Part shown: positions 43,341-52,545 of the stretch, in pieces
Layout of the letters: the number at the start of each line of letters is the position of its first letter
How positions within the stretch are numbered: position 1 is the stretch's first letter
DNA from: Alkalihalobacterium elongatum
Lineage (GTDB): Bacteria > Bacillota > Bacilli > Bacillales > Bacillaceae_F
Direction of reading: 5' to 3'
Assembly: GCF_019024285.1 (NCBI RefSeq)
Contig: NZ_WMKZ01000001.1
Coordinates: 310,001 to 374,000 of the forward strand
DNA length: 64,000 nucleotides
Notes under the pieces: generated by a model
Databases searched by the model: none
What the model was told of the DNA's origin: nothing
The model's input: only the letters and a program-made list of their open reading frames with translations
Position numbers and translations under genes: made by a program

Positions 43341-44885
43341 CTATTCCTCACTAGTTTGCCTCGTACGATCAATCGGATCTAATAAACTGGGACGCTGCTT
43401 TAACGTTTTCCAAGAAGGTCGGAGGACACTGTCTAACAAGTCCTTAACTGAAGAAATAGGAAATAGCGGTGCCAGGTAAGGGACACCAAACGTTCTTAGG
43501 TTCGCTACATACAATAGAACTAAAAAAGCCGAAACGATAAACCCGAACATCCCTAAAAAACTTGATACGATTACAACAGCGATCCTTAAAATACTAAGTA
43601 CACCAATTAATGATTGATTGATTAGTGTAAAAGTAGCTACTAATGATGTCGCAAGAACCACGACCATCCCTGGTGCTGTTAAACCTGCACGAATCGCAGC
43701 ATCTCCTATAATTAAACCACCTACTACAGTTAACGTTTGACCAATCGCTAATGGAAGTCGTGCTCCAGCTTCACGGAACAACTCAAACAAACCTAACATC
43801 ACTAATGCTTCAAGGGGTGATGGTAGCGGAACCCCCATCCTCGATGTTACTAAGGTCGCTAATAACATAACTGGAATTTGATCTTGATGAAAGGTAACTA
43901 ACGCAATCCAAAACCCAGGAAGAAACACTGCTACTGATAAACCAAATAGCCGTAATATCCTTTCAAATGAAGTATAAACAAACGAGTATTCAGAGTCTTC
44001 TGCGCTTTTCAACAATAAAAATAAATTGGCTGGACCAATTAATGCCGTTGGTGCACCATCAACGAAAATAATAAATCTGCCCCTCATTAACGAGTCGACT
44101 ACAAAATCAGTTCGACCTGTATATTCGAAAGTAGGAAAGAGCTGAAATCTCTTGGCGCTAAGTAACTCCATCATTTGATTGGTACTAAACAAAGTATCAA
44201 TATCGATGTTTTCGATTCGCTCTTTGACTTGCGATAGCGTTTCTTTATTCGTAATGTCATCGACATACAATAAGCCGACTTTCGTTTTTGACCTCGTACC
44301 AATAACATATTTTACGTATTTTAGTGAGTTTGTCGGAAGACGTTTTCTAATTAAAGCTATATTCGTACCAATATTTTCGATGAAGCCATCTCTAGGACCT
44401 AAAACAGAAACCTCTGTATTCGCTTCTTCTGGACTTCGATCAGGGAAATTAGAAATATCAATTTGATAGGACTCTTTAAGTGTTTCAAAAAAAACAACTA
44501 ACTTTCCATGGAAAACCTCTCGACATAGTTGCTCGGTATCTTCAACTGGTTCTAAAGATGAAACTTTCCATTGTTTAACCGTTATCGCATTTAAGTACTC
44601 CGTAGTTTCAAAAAGCTTCTCTATACTCGGTATAATTCTTTCAATTATTAATTCAGTATTACATAGCCCTGGTGAATACACGAAAAGGACTCTCTCTTCA
44701 TCCCCACGATAATTTTTAAACATCAGTGGCTCAATCCTAACATCTTCGCAAAAAGCAAACATTTCTTGAAACGTTTTGTAATTGACCTTTCTTGGTGGAG
44801 GTTGATTTGTTGAGTGACTGTGCGGAATTTCAGTTATTTTTTTCGACTTTTTTAACCACTTATGTAATCTCATGGGTAGCATCAT
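43341..44885 (-). CDS. GerA family spore germination protein, A subunit
   Basis: A 514-residue germinant-receptor A subunit: a hydrophilic N-terminal domain of about 270 residues, then five to six membrane helices with LPGFWIALVTFHQDQIPVMLL, PLPSPLEALVMLGLFELFREAG and a terminal FGVPYLAPLFPIS block typical of GerAA/SpoVAF proteins. It overlaps the B-subunit gene by 26 nt. Together with B and C subunits it forms a nutrient receptor and channel in the spore inner membrane. The germinant is unknown. Confidence 0.93.
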   Translation of the reverse strand: MMLPMRLHKWLKKSKKITEIPHSHSTNQPPPRKVNYKTFQEMFAFCEDVRIEPLMFKNYRGDEERVLFVYSPGLCNTELIIERIIPSIEKLFETTEYLNAITVKQWKVSSLEPVEDTEQLCREVFHGKLVVFFETLKESYQIDISNFPDRSPEEANTEVSVLGPRDGFIENIGTNIALIRKRLPTNSLKYVKYVIGTRSKTKVGLLYVDDITNKETLSQVKERIENIDIDTLFSTNQMMELLSAKRFQLFPTFEYTGRTDFVVDSLMRGRFIIFVDGAPTALIGPANLFLLLKSAEDSEYSFVYTSFERILRLFGLSVAVFLPGFWIALVTFHQDQIPVMLLATLVTSRMGVPLPSPLEALVMLGLFELFREAGARLPLAIGQTLTVVGGLIIGDAAIRAGLTAPGMVVVLATSLVATFTLINQSLIGVLSILRIAVVIVSSFLGMFGFIVSAFLVLLYVANLRTFGVPYLAPLFPISSVKDLLDSVLRPSWKTLKQRPSLLDPIDRTRQTSEE

Positions 44886-45966
44886 TTCCCTTCTTTTTGC
44901 TTAAAAATGTAACCGTTAAAAGTAGAATTGACAGTGCAATTACGAATATAAGAGAAAACGGCAAGAGATAGGTCGAAATAAAAAACAAAAATTGGAAATC
45001 TTTTCGCGGAATGAGAGTCATTGCTATCATGAGAGAAAAGAAAACGGCTAATAACTGGGCTCGCTTTTTAGGTTGATGAACATTAAATATCTCTGGGACA
45101 AGAAAAAGTAAAAAAGTAATCCGAATAAACGCACCAGTCAGCCATTGATATATCGATAAAAAGTCAACGTGTTCAATAAAGCGACCGATCGTAACTAACG
45201 CCCACTCCTCGTAGGCTGGAAATCTTTGTCTCGCAGCTTCCGCAGGACCAAATTCAACAATAGCCCCAATTAAAGGACCGAGAGTTAAAGTAGCGAGAAA
45301 GGCCGTCGTTAAGAGTATAGGCACCAACTTTATAGATGGTTTCACCTTATGCTGAATAAATAAAATAACAATTATCTCTACCAAACCTGCTCCTGAATAG
45401 ATCATTCCGTAGTAAATTGAAGGGTCAAACCCTCGTTCTAAAACAGGTTGTAATAAAGAGTAATCCTTATTTGGTTCGTTTGCTAGCATGACAAAAAGCC
45501 CAAAAACTATTACGACAGGTAATAGAATTCCATTAATAGTAGCTATCGTTCTTAAGTTTGTAATGGCTGCTAAGAAACAAAGTACTGAGAAAACGATTAC
45601 AATGACAATTGATGGAGTTCGAGGCAAATAAGTAATAACTGTCCATTCCGAAAGATCGATGATCGTTACAGTGGCTAATACCAATAAATAAACACTAATT
45701 GCGCCAACTATAACCGCAGCTACTCCTTTTCCGACACTCCTGCTTAACCATAGATATAAATTTTCTTGCTTGGTTTTCTTCGTAATAAAATAGATTAATG
45801 GCACCCAAATAAGCGCTACCAAACAAGCACAAATAACCGAAACCCATGCATCTCTACCAGCTGATTCCAACAAGGCTGGAATAATAATGACATGATTCAT
45901 AAGTCCAACTGAAGTGATGATAATTAATATTAGTGCAAAAAAACTGACTGCATCCGTATGTTTCAT
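44860..45966 (-). CDS. GerB family germination permease, B subunit
   Basis: A 368-residue APC-type transporter-like protein with about ten helices. GerAB-family features include FFALILIIITSVGLMNHVIIIPALL, the SRSVGKG loop and LPRTPSIVIV. This subunit binds the germinant in GerA receptors. The ATG at 45966 follows GAGG by 5 nt. It is the first gene, giving the order B-A-C instead of the usual A-B-C. A structured repeat-like element lies in its 5' untranslated region. Confidence 0.9.
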   Translation of the reverse strand: MKHTDAVSFFALILIIITSVGLMNHVIIIPALLESAGRDAWVSVICACLVALIWVPLIYFITKKTKQENLYLWLSRSVGKGVAAVIVGAISVYLLVLATVTIIDLSEWTVITYLPRTPSIVIVIVFSVLCFLAAITNLRTIATINGILLPVVIVFGLFVMLANEPNKDYSLLQPVLERGFDPSIYYGMIYSGAGLVEIIVILFIQHKVKPSIKLVPILLTTAFLATLTLGPLIGAIVEFGPAEAARQRFPAYEEWALVTIGRFIEHVDFLSIYQWLTGAFIRITFLLFLVPEIFNVHQPKKRAQLLAVFFSLMIAMTLIPRKDFQFLFFISTYLLPFSLIFVIALSILLLTVTFLSKKKGNDATHEIT

Positions 45967-46002
45967 AGCTACCTCGTCCAATAAATTTGATAAAGTGAAC
46001 CT

Positions 46003-46125
46003 TTTTCAGAGGGGGTTTTCTGCATCCCCCACTGAAAATTAGTTGAACCAATCGGGTTGTTATTGGCGCTTATCTCCCACTTAGCCTTTACTTCCTCAAA
46101 GGCTTGAATTGGGTGTCTTAGCGCC
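46003..46125 (-). ncRNA. Structured element upstream of the ger operon
   Basis: Two hairpins lie 37-160 nt before the gerB-like start. The outer arms GGCGCT (46065-46070) and AGCGCC (46120-46125) enclose CCCA/TGGG and AGCCTTT/AAAGGCT stems. A second stem, TTTTCAG-A-GGGGG with CCCCC-A-CTGAAAA (46003-46038), follows. Between them AACC/GGTT can pair. It could be a regulatory leader, a small RNA or a mobile intergenic repeat. Confidence 0.5.
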
Positions 46126-46275
46126 AGTTAAACGGGATAAATATAATATTTACCATTGCTGTTGAGTTTATGTAATTTTATTAGCCAAGTATTGTCCGTG
46201 CCTTGCTGATCTTATAAGCTATAGTATTTTAATTTATGTATCCTATTAAAGGTGGACTTATCCATACCAATGAAA

Positions 46276-46314
46276 AAAGTGCCTAACTCCTCATAATAAG
46301 AGCTTAGACACTTT
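46276..46314 (-). terminator. Terminator of helD
   Basis: AAAGTGCCTAACTCC pairs with GAGCTTAGACACTTT; on the minus strand a TTTTTT run follows. Confidence 0.85.
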
Positions 46315-46326
46315 CCCATATCACTT

Positions 46327-48651
46327 TTATTTAAATGTATTTTCAGAAATATTTTGTATAAATCGACTCTTTTCACCTATATAAAAAAGGTCCAGTGAGT
46401 GCATCGCCCTTGTACAAGCAGTATAAAATAAATTCCGTTCACTTTCCTCGTGATATTTTATGTTTGATGCATCGTAAATAATGACAGCATCAAACTCAAC
46501 TCCTTTAGATAAATAAGATGGAATTACAAGCACACCTGCTTCATAACCTGTTGATTGTTTCGTTATCATTCGAAGAGGTACTAATTCTTTTAAATGTTCA
46601 TAAACATTTTCTGTTTCCTCAGCCGTTTTACAAATAATTGCGATCGTTTCTAGTCCATTGGCTTGAAGCGATTTAATTCTCCCGCTTATTTTTGAATGAA
46701 GATCATTATGATCAGCGGCTAATTCAACCGTTGGCTTTTCACCTTGTCGGTTAAAAGGGTCGATATTTGCACCGATAATCTCTTTTGTAAACTCGACGAT
46801 TTGATAAGTCGAACGATAACTACGTGTTAGCTGATATTGCTCCATTTCGTCTTCTTGAAATAAGTAGCGTAATGCTTCAAAACTATTGACGGAAGAATGA
46901 GCATAAATGGACTGATTTAAGTCGCCAAGTACCGTCATCTTTGCCCGTGGAAATAAACTTTTAATGAAAGCAAATTGAAACGGAGAATAATCTTGTGCCT
47001 CATCAATAAACACGTGACGGATCGACGTGTTCACCTGAAGACCTTCAAGCCGACCTTTTAAATAAAGAAGAGGTGTCGCATCCTCATAACGAAGATGATT
47101 TTGTTCGATATTTTCAGTCGTTGAAACACAAATATCAGTCCACTCCTTCGGTAATTGATCCGAATAACGCTTAACATACTCTGTTTTCCTAAATAATTGA
47201 AGGTACGTTGCTTTTACATCAATAAACTGTAAATTCTCAATATATCTTTTGATTTTTTTCAAACGTTTTTTCACAATGATCGCAGCAAGAATTTCTTTTT
47301 CCCTGTCAAAATCATAAAATTCATCGTTGTTTTGACTGTTTTTTTGGAGTTTATGGTAGGCTTTTAAATAAGCTTCCTTATCTAATAGCTCCATTTCACG
47401 TTCAACCCACTCTTCTTTACGCTGCTGAAGCTCAAACGTTCGTAGCTCCTTCAGTAACCATTCTGAGGTTAAATTCATTCGATTAGGTATCGGTAAATTT
47501 TGATCTAAAGCATAAAAATACTCTTTGATCCTTGCGCTTGAAAATAAGGCTTGCCCTTTGAATTTTAGCCCTTTAAAAATGATTCCATCTTGTTTTAGAA
47601 GATTTAAATACTCATCAATTACCTGCATAAATAAGAGTGACGATTTCAATTGGATGCCTGCAATACCAACTTGGTAAGATATATCTTTTGTTTTGGTCAA
47701 AACAAATTCCATTTGAGAAAATGGATCTTCTATCGTAAACGAATTACCTAATCGATGTTCTAAGTATTCTTGAAATGTCGTCTGTTGCATATTCTCTTCA
47801 CCTAGCTCTGGTAGGACGCTAGATACGTAACTATTAAACATGGAGTTTGGTGAAAATAAGACGATATTTTCGGCTAATAGTGTATCGCGGTATCGATACA
47901 ATAAATAAGCTACTCGTTGTAGAGCTGCTGAAGTTTTTCCACTTCCAGCTACTCCTTGCACAATTAACAGTCTTGCTTTTTCATTACGAATAATTTGATT
48001 TTGTTCTTTTTGGATCGTTGCAACGATGCTTCTCATTTGCGAATCTGCTTGAGCCCCAAGAACGGTTTGAAGCATTTCATCTCCAATCGTAATTCCTGTA
48101 TCAAACATATGTAAAAGCTCACCGTTTCGGATGATATATTGCTTTTTTCCTTCCATCGTACCAACAATAATTCCAGAAGGCGTTTCATATTGTGCCGTCC
48201 CTGGCCCGTAGTCATAATATAAGCTTGAGATCGGCGCACGCCAATCGTACACATAAAAGTCGACGCCATTTTTATCGACGAACGAAGAAGTCCCGATATA
48301 CACCTGTTCAGTCTCGTTTTCTCCAGTTTCAAGAAAATCAACTCTACCAAAGTACGGTGACTTCTCTAATTTATGTAAATTACGCAACTCGTTCATCGAA
48401 TGACGATGTCTACGCTCTCTTTCTGACAATAGCTCAGCTTGTTGTTTTATACTTGCAAACGTTTCAGCTGCTTCTTCGGCATTATCAAAATTTACGGTCA
48501 CATCGTCCCAAAACTTCCTTCTGATGTCGACAACGTCTACTTTTACATCGCCTAGCTGGTCCTTTAATTCGTGTATTCGCTCATTAATTTTATTAATAAC
48601 GAAATCGACTCGTTCTTGTTCTACTTGCCAATCCTTGTTCTTTTCAGTCAT
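46327..48651 (-). CDS. helD: RNA polymerase recycling ATPase HelD
   Basis: A 774-residue UvrD/Rep-like (superfamily 1) ATPase. Coiled-coil N-terminal arm about 1-95 (heptad-like, with RERRHRHSMNELR), Walker A GVAGSGKT at 233-240, Walker B VFIDEAQDYSP, motif LTRSYRST and a C-terminal YTACTRAMHSLDL. The length equals that of B. subtilis HelD, which pries RNA polymerase off DNA and recycles it. The N-terminal arm enters the secondary channel. Start ATG with TAGGAGTGA. Monocistronic. Confidence 0.95.
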   Translation of the reverse strand: MTEKNKDWQVEQERVDFVINKINERIHELKDQLGDVKVDVVDIRRKFWDDVTVNFDNAEEAAETFASIKQQAELLSERERRHRHSMNELRNLHKLEKSPYFGRVDFLETGENETEQVYIGTSSFVDKNGVDFYVYDWRAPISSLYYDYGPGTAQYETPSGIIVGTMEGKKQYIIRNGELLHMFDTGITIGDEMLQTVLGAQADSQMRSIVATIQKEQNQIIRNEKARLLIVQGVAGSGKTSAALQRVAYLLYRYRDTLLAENIVLFSPNSMFNSYVSSVLPELGEENMQQTTFQEYLEHRLGNSFTIEDPFSQMEFVLTKTKDISYQVGIAGIQLKSSLLFMQVIDEYLNLLKQDGIIFKGLKFKGQALFSSARIKEYFYALDQNLPIPNRMNLTSEWLLKELRTFELQQRKEEWVEREMELLDKEAYLKAYHKLQKNSQNNDEFYDFDREKEILAAIIVKKRLKKIKRYIENLQFIDVKATYLQLFRKTEYVKRYSDQLPKEWTDICVSTTENIEQNHLRYEDATPLLYLKGRLEGLQVNTSIRHVFIDEAQDYSPFQFAFIKSLFPRAKMTVLGDLNQSIYAHSSVNSFEALRYLFQEDEMEQYQLTRSYRSTYQIVEFTKEIIGANIDPFNRQGEKPTVELAADHNDLHSKISGRIKSLQANGLETIAIICKTAEETENVYEHLKELVPLRMITKQSTGYEAGVLVIPSYLSKGVEFDAVIIYDASNIKYHEESERNLFYTACTRAMHSLDLFYIGEKSRFIQNISENTFK

Positions 48652-48787
48652 AACTTCACTCCTAGCAGATCGTATCTAAGAAAAGCGGAAGGTGTCTGTT
48701 TGATGGCTGTAGCTAGACACACTGCAATTTGACTTTAGAAAAACTACCTCTTATCTTTGTTAGAATACGTATAATTTATTCCTGTTT

Positions 48788-48838
48788 TAGACAAAGAAGG
48801 ACGTTCCTTCCATGTGGATACGTCCTTCTTGATGTCTA
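48788..48838 (-). terminator. Terminator of the topB unit
   Basis: AAGAAGGACG (48794-48803) pairs with CGTCCTTCTT (48821-48830), extended by TAGACA/TGTCTA outside. Confidence 0.8.
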
Positions 48839-48897
48839 TAATTTAATGTTATGTGTAAAAGCGTTCATTTATCTATCCACGAACATTTTTCTACAGC

Positions 48898-49866
48898 TTA
48901 ATTTGAAGCCAACAATGATTTTAGCACTTCTTGGACGAGTAGACCTTCTTTGAAATCAATTAAGAATGCTTCTTCACCTTCTGTCGCCTTTACAAATTCA
49001 TCGATTAAGTTTATTGGAGACGATACCAAATCACTCGGTTCAATGATAGCTAATTCTTCCCCACGACGAGCTTGTTTCACTACTCTCCAGTCTTCCAACG
49101 CAATCGTTTGCTTCGTACCATGGATTGTAAAAGCAATTTTCTCTTTTTCAGCTTGTCCAACAAGACCGTCCACTAACACTTGTAAACCACTTTCCAACGT
49201 TAAAGTTGCGATTAAACCAATTTCACTTTTCTCATGATCTTCTGGATATTCTATTTGGGAGTCGACGTTAGTTACTTTTCCAAACATATGAACAATCATT
49301 TGTAAATAGTGCGGCATAATTTCACGGATAAATCCACCTTGTTCACGAGTGCCAATCCACGGAGTTTGTTGCCACACACGAGGCCACACGTCAAAATGCA
49401 ATTTTAAAGAAATTCGTCTTACTTCTCCTAAATCCTCTTTCTCAACCCGTTTTTTTATCGTTGTAAAAGGTGCATTGTAAGGTAATGGAAAGTGAATGGC
49501 ATGGACAATGTCTGCTTGCTCAGCATACGCTAACATCTCCTCTGCTTCTTGAAGTGAGTTAGCTAATGGCTTCTCACATAAAACATGTTTCCCATTTTTA
49601 ATCGCAGCGAGAACAACTGCATGATGATAGGCTGGGGGAACAGCAACATAAACAATGTCGAGCGAATCTCTTTGCACTAATTGCTCATAATCAGTCAAAG
49701 CAGTTACCCCACCACATTCAGCTGCCGTTTTGTTTGCCAGTGTTTCATTTACATCACAAACAGCATCAATTTCAGTATGAGCATTGGCCATAAATTCTTT
49801 AATTAACCGTTGTCCAACCACTCCTAAACCAACAATTCCAACTCTTTTTTTACGCAAATCATTCAC
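48898..49866 (-). CDS. Gfo/Idh/MocA family oxidoreductase
   Basis: A 322-residue NAD(P)-dependent dehydrogenase. Rossmann motif VGIVGLGVVGQRLI, then the family's HVLCEKPLANS (Lys of EKP) and an active-site region QGGFIREIMPHYLQMIVHMFG. Substrate unknown, probably a sugar or cyclitol. The start is ambiguous: GTG at 49866 or TTG at 49857, the latter better spaced from GAGAGGG. It overlaps the end of topB, so translation is probably coupled. Confidence 0.87.
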   Translation of the reverse strand: MNDLRKKRVGIVGLGVVGQRLIKEFMANAHTEIDAVCDVNETLANKTAAECGGVTALTDYEQLVQRDSLDIVYVAVPPAYHHAVVLAAIKNGKHVLCEKPLANSLQEAEEMLAYAEQADIVHAIHFPLPYNAPFTTIKKRVEKEDLGEVRRISLKLHFDVWPRVWQQTPWIGTREQGGFIREIMPHYLQMIVHMFGKVTNVDSQIEYPEDHEKSEIGLIATLTLESGLQVLVDGLVGQAEKEKIAFTIHGTKQTIALEDWRVVKQARRGEELAIIEPSDLVSSPINLIDEFVKATEGEEAFLIDFKEGLLVQEVLKSLLASN

Positions 49867-52060
49867 CCTCTCCCGAATATACGAATTTTAGTTTACCATC
49901 AACGAACGATAATTTCGCGTCAAATGTATTATCGCCTTTTTTAAACCCTTTAATAACGTTCGTTTCTTCTCCCTTAAGCAATTTCTTTACATTTGCTTGC
50001 GATACGGTTTTTCCTAGAAGTTTTTTTGAAATCGTGAAATTACATTTCTTCGTCGTGTAATTCGAACAACCATAAAATGTTCCTTTATCAACAATATCAC
50101 CATTACATTTCTTACAAGTACCGATTTTTGTTCCTGGCGTTTTCGTTCCTCTTGTTTTAGCTCCCCTTGTTTTCTTCCCTTTTCTTCGACTTCTAAACTC
50201 TTCTAGATTGTACGAGGAAAAGTTCCAGGACTCACTTTGCTTAACCGCATCTTCTATCAATTTGAGTGAGAGCTTTTTTACTTGATTCATAAAATCACTA
50301 GGCGAGGCAGTACCTTCTCCAATTTCATGAAGACGTTGTTCCCACTTAGCCGTCATTTCTGGAGATGATAGTAGGCTCTCTCCTATGGAATCTATTAATA
50401 ATATGCCTTTATTCGTTGCACTAACTTGATTTCGTTTCACTTCAATATACTTACGATCTTTTAAACCTTTGATTATACCAGCACGTGTTGCTTCTGTACC
50501 CAGTCCTTCTGTTTGTTTTAAAACTTTCACTAAGTCACTGTCTTCAAGATGCTTACCTGCTGTTTTCATTAACGTAATGAGTTGACCTTCAGTATACCTT
50601 TTGGGCGGTTCGGTTTTTCCTTGTCTTACTTCAACTTTTTTGACAGTACCTGTTTCTTTTTCTTGTACAAGTGGTAAGTCTTGGTCATCGTCGTCACGTT
50701 TTTGTTTTTTCTTCCCACTATAGATGACTTTTCGCCAACCAGCTTGAACTTCTTGTTTTCCTTTTGAAATAAACATCGCTCGCTCATCAACAACGGTGTG
50801 TATCGTCGTATAATCAAAAATTGCCTGATCATAGTGAGCTGCAATCAGTCGTTTTGCAATGAGCAAATAGATTTGTTGTTCATCAGGACTTAGTTTAGCA
50901 AGTTGCGGAACTTGTTCAGTCGGTATAATTGCATAGTGGTCACTTACTTTCTTTTCATCCACATATCGTTTGTTATCGAGGATGGAAGGCTGTGGTACAG
51001 GGAAGAATGAACCGAGGTCGTCAAAATGTAGTAGCTTTCGTAAAATTTCTGGAAACATTTTTGCTTCTTCTTTTGTAACGTGACTTGAGTCAGAACGCGG
51101 ATAAGAGATCAGTCCTTTTACATAAAGCTTTTGAGCAATCTCCAGCGTTTTTTGCGGTGAAAACTTATACAAACTGTTTGCCGTTGCTTGCAAGGCTGAT
51201 AAATTAAAAAGGTAAGGGGGCTGAAACTCTTTTCGTTCTTTTTCAACGGATTGAATTGCTGCTTCTTTTTCTTCACAAAACTGACGGATTTTGTTTGCCA
51301 TAGCTTCGTCATCTAAACGTGTTTCCTCGTCCTTATGCCACTTCCCCTTGTAAACTTTTCCTTGAACATCAAAAGTAGCATTAACTTCCCAAAATGGTTT
51401 CGATTGAAAGTTAGCAATTTCTTTTTCCCTTTTCACAATGAGCGCAAGTGTTGGGGTTTGCACTCGTCCAAGTGAAAACACATCAGATATTCCTCTTTGT
51501 TGCAACAACAAGGTGTAAGCACGGGACGCATTCATACCAACGAGCCAATCGGCACAAGCTCTTGAATAGGCTTCATAGTAAGTGGTTCTCGTATCCGTCT
51601 CATCCAAAAGTTTAGAAAAACCATCGATGATTGCCTTATTGGTCAGCGATGAGATCCACAACCGCTTCATCGGCTTTTTCACGCCACTTAATTGGATGAT
51701 GTTACGGACAATTAACTCCCCTTCCCTCCCTGCATCTCCTGCATGTATAATTCGAGACACTTCATGTTTATTTAATAATTGCTTTACGATAGTAAACTGT
51801 TTATATTTTGATTTCGTCACTTTATATTGAAATTTTTCTGGAATGATCGGTAATGTTTGTAGCTTCCACGTCTTCCATTCTTGCTTATAAAATTCAGGTG
51901 GACATAGCTCTGTTAAATGACCAATCGCCCACGTACAATAAGCACCATTTTTAAACACTTCATTCGGAAGGATTTCAATAAACCCATCACGACGCTTAAA
52001 TTGAAAGGGCGATGCTAGTTTTAACCCTTGGTCTGGCTTTTCCGCAATAATAATTTCCAT
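49859..52060 (-). CDS. topB: DNA topoisomerase III
   Basis: A 733-residue type IA topoisomerase. The TOPRIM domain begins IIIAEKPDQ and has HAGDAGREGE (about 106-115). The catalytic Tyr320 lies in GLISYPRSDSSHV. The C-terminus has a tetracysteine zinc ribbon (CKKCNGDIV...CSNYTTKKC). It decatenates DNA and resolves recombination intermediates. Start ATG with GAGGTT. Size and layout match Bacillus TopB. Confidence 0.95.
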   Translation of the reverse strand: MEIIIAEKPDQGLKLASPFQFKRRDGFIEILPNEVFKNGAYCTWAIGHLTELCPPEFYKQEWKTWKLQTLPIIPEKFQYKVTKSKYKQFTIVKQLLNKHEVSRIIHAGDAGREGELIVRNIIQLSGVKKPMKRLWISSLTNKAIIDGFSKLLDETDTRTTYYEAYSRACADWLVGMNASRAYTLLLQQRGISDVFSLGRVQTPTLALIVKREKEIANFQSKPFWEVNATFDVQGKVYKGKWHKDEETRLDDEAMANKIRQFCEEKEAAIQSVEKERKEFQPPYLFNLSALQATANSLYKFSPQKTLEIAQKLYVKGLISYPRSDSSHVTKEEAKMFPEILRKLLHFDDLGSFFPVPQPSILDNKRYVDEKKVSDHYAIIPTEQVPQLAKLSPDEQQIYLLIAKRLIAAHYDQAIFDYTTIHTVVDERAMFISKGKQEVQAGWRKVIYSGKKKQKRDDDDQDLPLVQEKETGTVKKVEVRQGKTEPPKRYTEGQLITLMKTAGKHLEDSDLVKVLKQTEGLGTEATRAGIIKGLKDRKYIEVKRNQVSATNKGILLIDSIGESLLSSPEMTAKWEQRLHEIGEGTASPSDFMNQVKKLSLKLIEDAVKQSESWNFSSYNLEEFRSRRKGKKTRGAKTRGTKTPGTKIGTCKKCNGDIVDKGTFYGCSNYTTKKCNFTISKKLLGKTVSQANVKKLLKGEETNVIKGFKKGDNTFDAKLSFVDGKLKFVYSGEGE

Positions 52061-52390
52061 CGATTTAACCTCACTAATGGCTGTTCATAGTTTTTAATAG
52101 ATAAGGCTTAACAACAGTGCTAAGTATACACACTATCAATATTAGCGCCTTTACTATATGAATCTACTTTTCCATTCACTAAGTATATATGAAAGGAGTC
52201 ATTACAGCACGTGAAATTTTCTTTTAATATTCGTAAAGATATGTCTCTCATTCTATATGTAAAACCTACAGTTGCCCCTTGGAATAGTAAAGATTTCAGA
52301 AGAATTAACTATAACATTAAACGTCTCATAATAATTTCTAAAATGTGATGATATGAAACCTCGTTCATTAGTTGGGGTTGTGACGGGTAT

Positions 52391-52459
52391 CGGAAGTTTC
52401 GACGAAAAATCAATATTTCGTCGATATATTTAAAGTTCCACTGAAAAACATAACTTCCG
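52391..52459. repeat. Nested inverted repeat in gene-free stretch
   Basis: The 485-bp stretch 52061-52545 has no gene that I can support. It holds nested arms: CGGAAGTT (52391-52398) with AACTTCCG (52452-52459), enclosing CGACGAAA (52400-52407) with TTTCGTCG (52416-52423). No transcript is assigned. Confidence 0.5.
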
Positions 52460-52496
52460 TTGATTAACAAAAATATAGTTGTCATATGCAAAAATA

Positions 52497-52522
52497 CACG
52501 GGAACCGATAACGAGTCCCGTG
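52497..52522 (-). terminator. Terminator of the ThuA operon
   Basis: CACGGGA (52497-52503) pairs with TCCCGTG (52516-52522); minus-strand sequence continues TATTTTTGC. Confidence 0.8.
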
Positions 52523-52545
52523 CTTTTTCGTAGTTTTTCTATAAT

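Noticed and set aside
52211-52348. 45-codon GTG ORF downstream of topB promoter region
   Set aside because: The possible ribosome binding site is about 12 nt away, and the peptide shows no recognisable features; left as gene-free.
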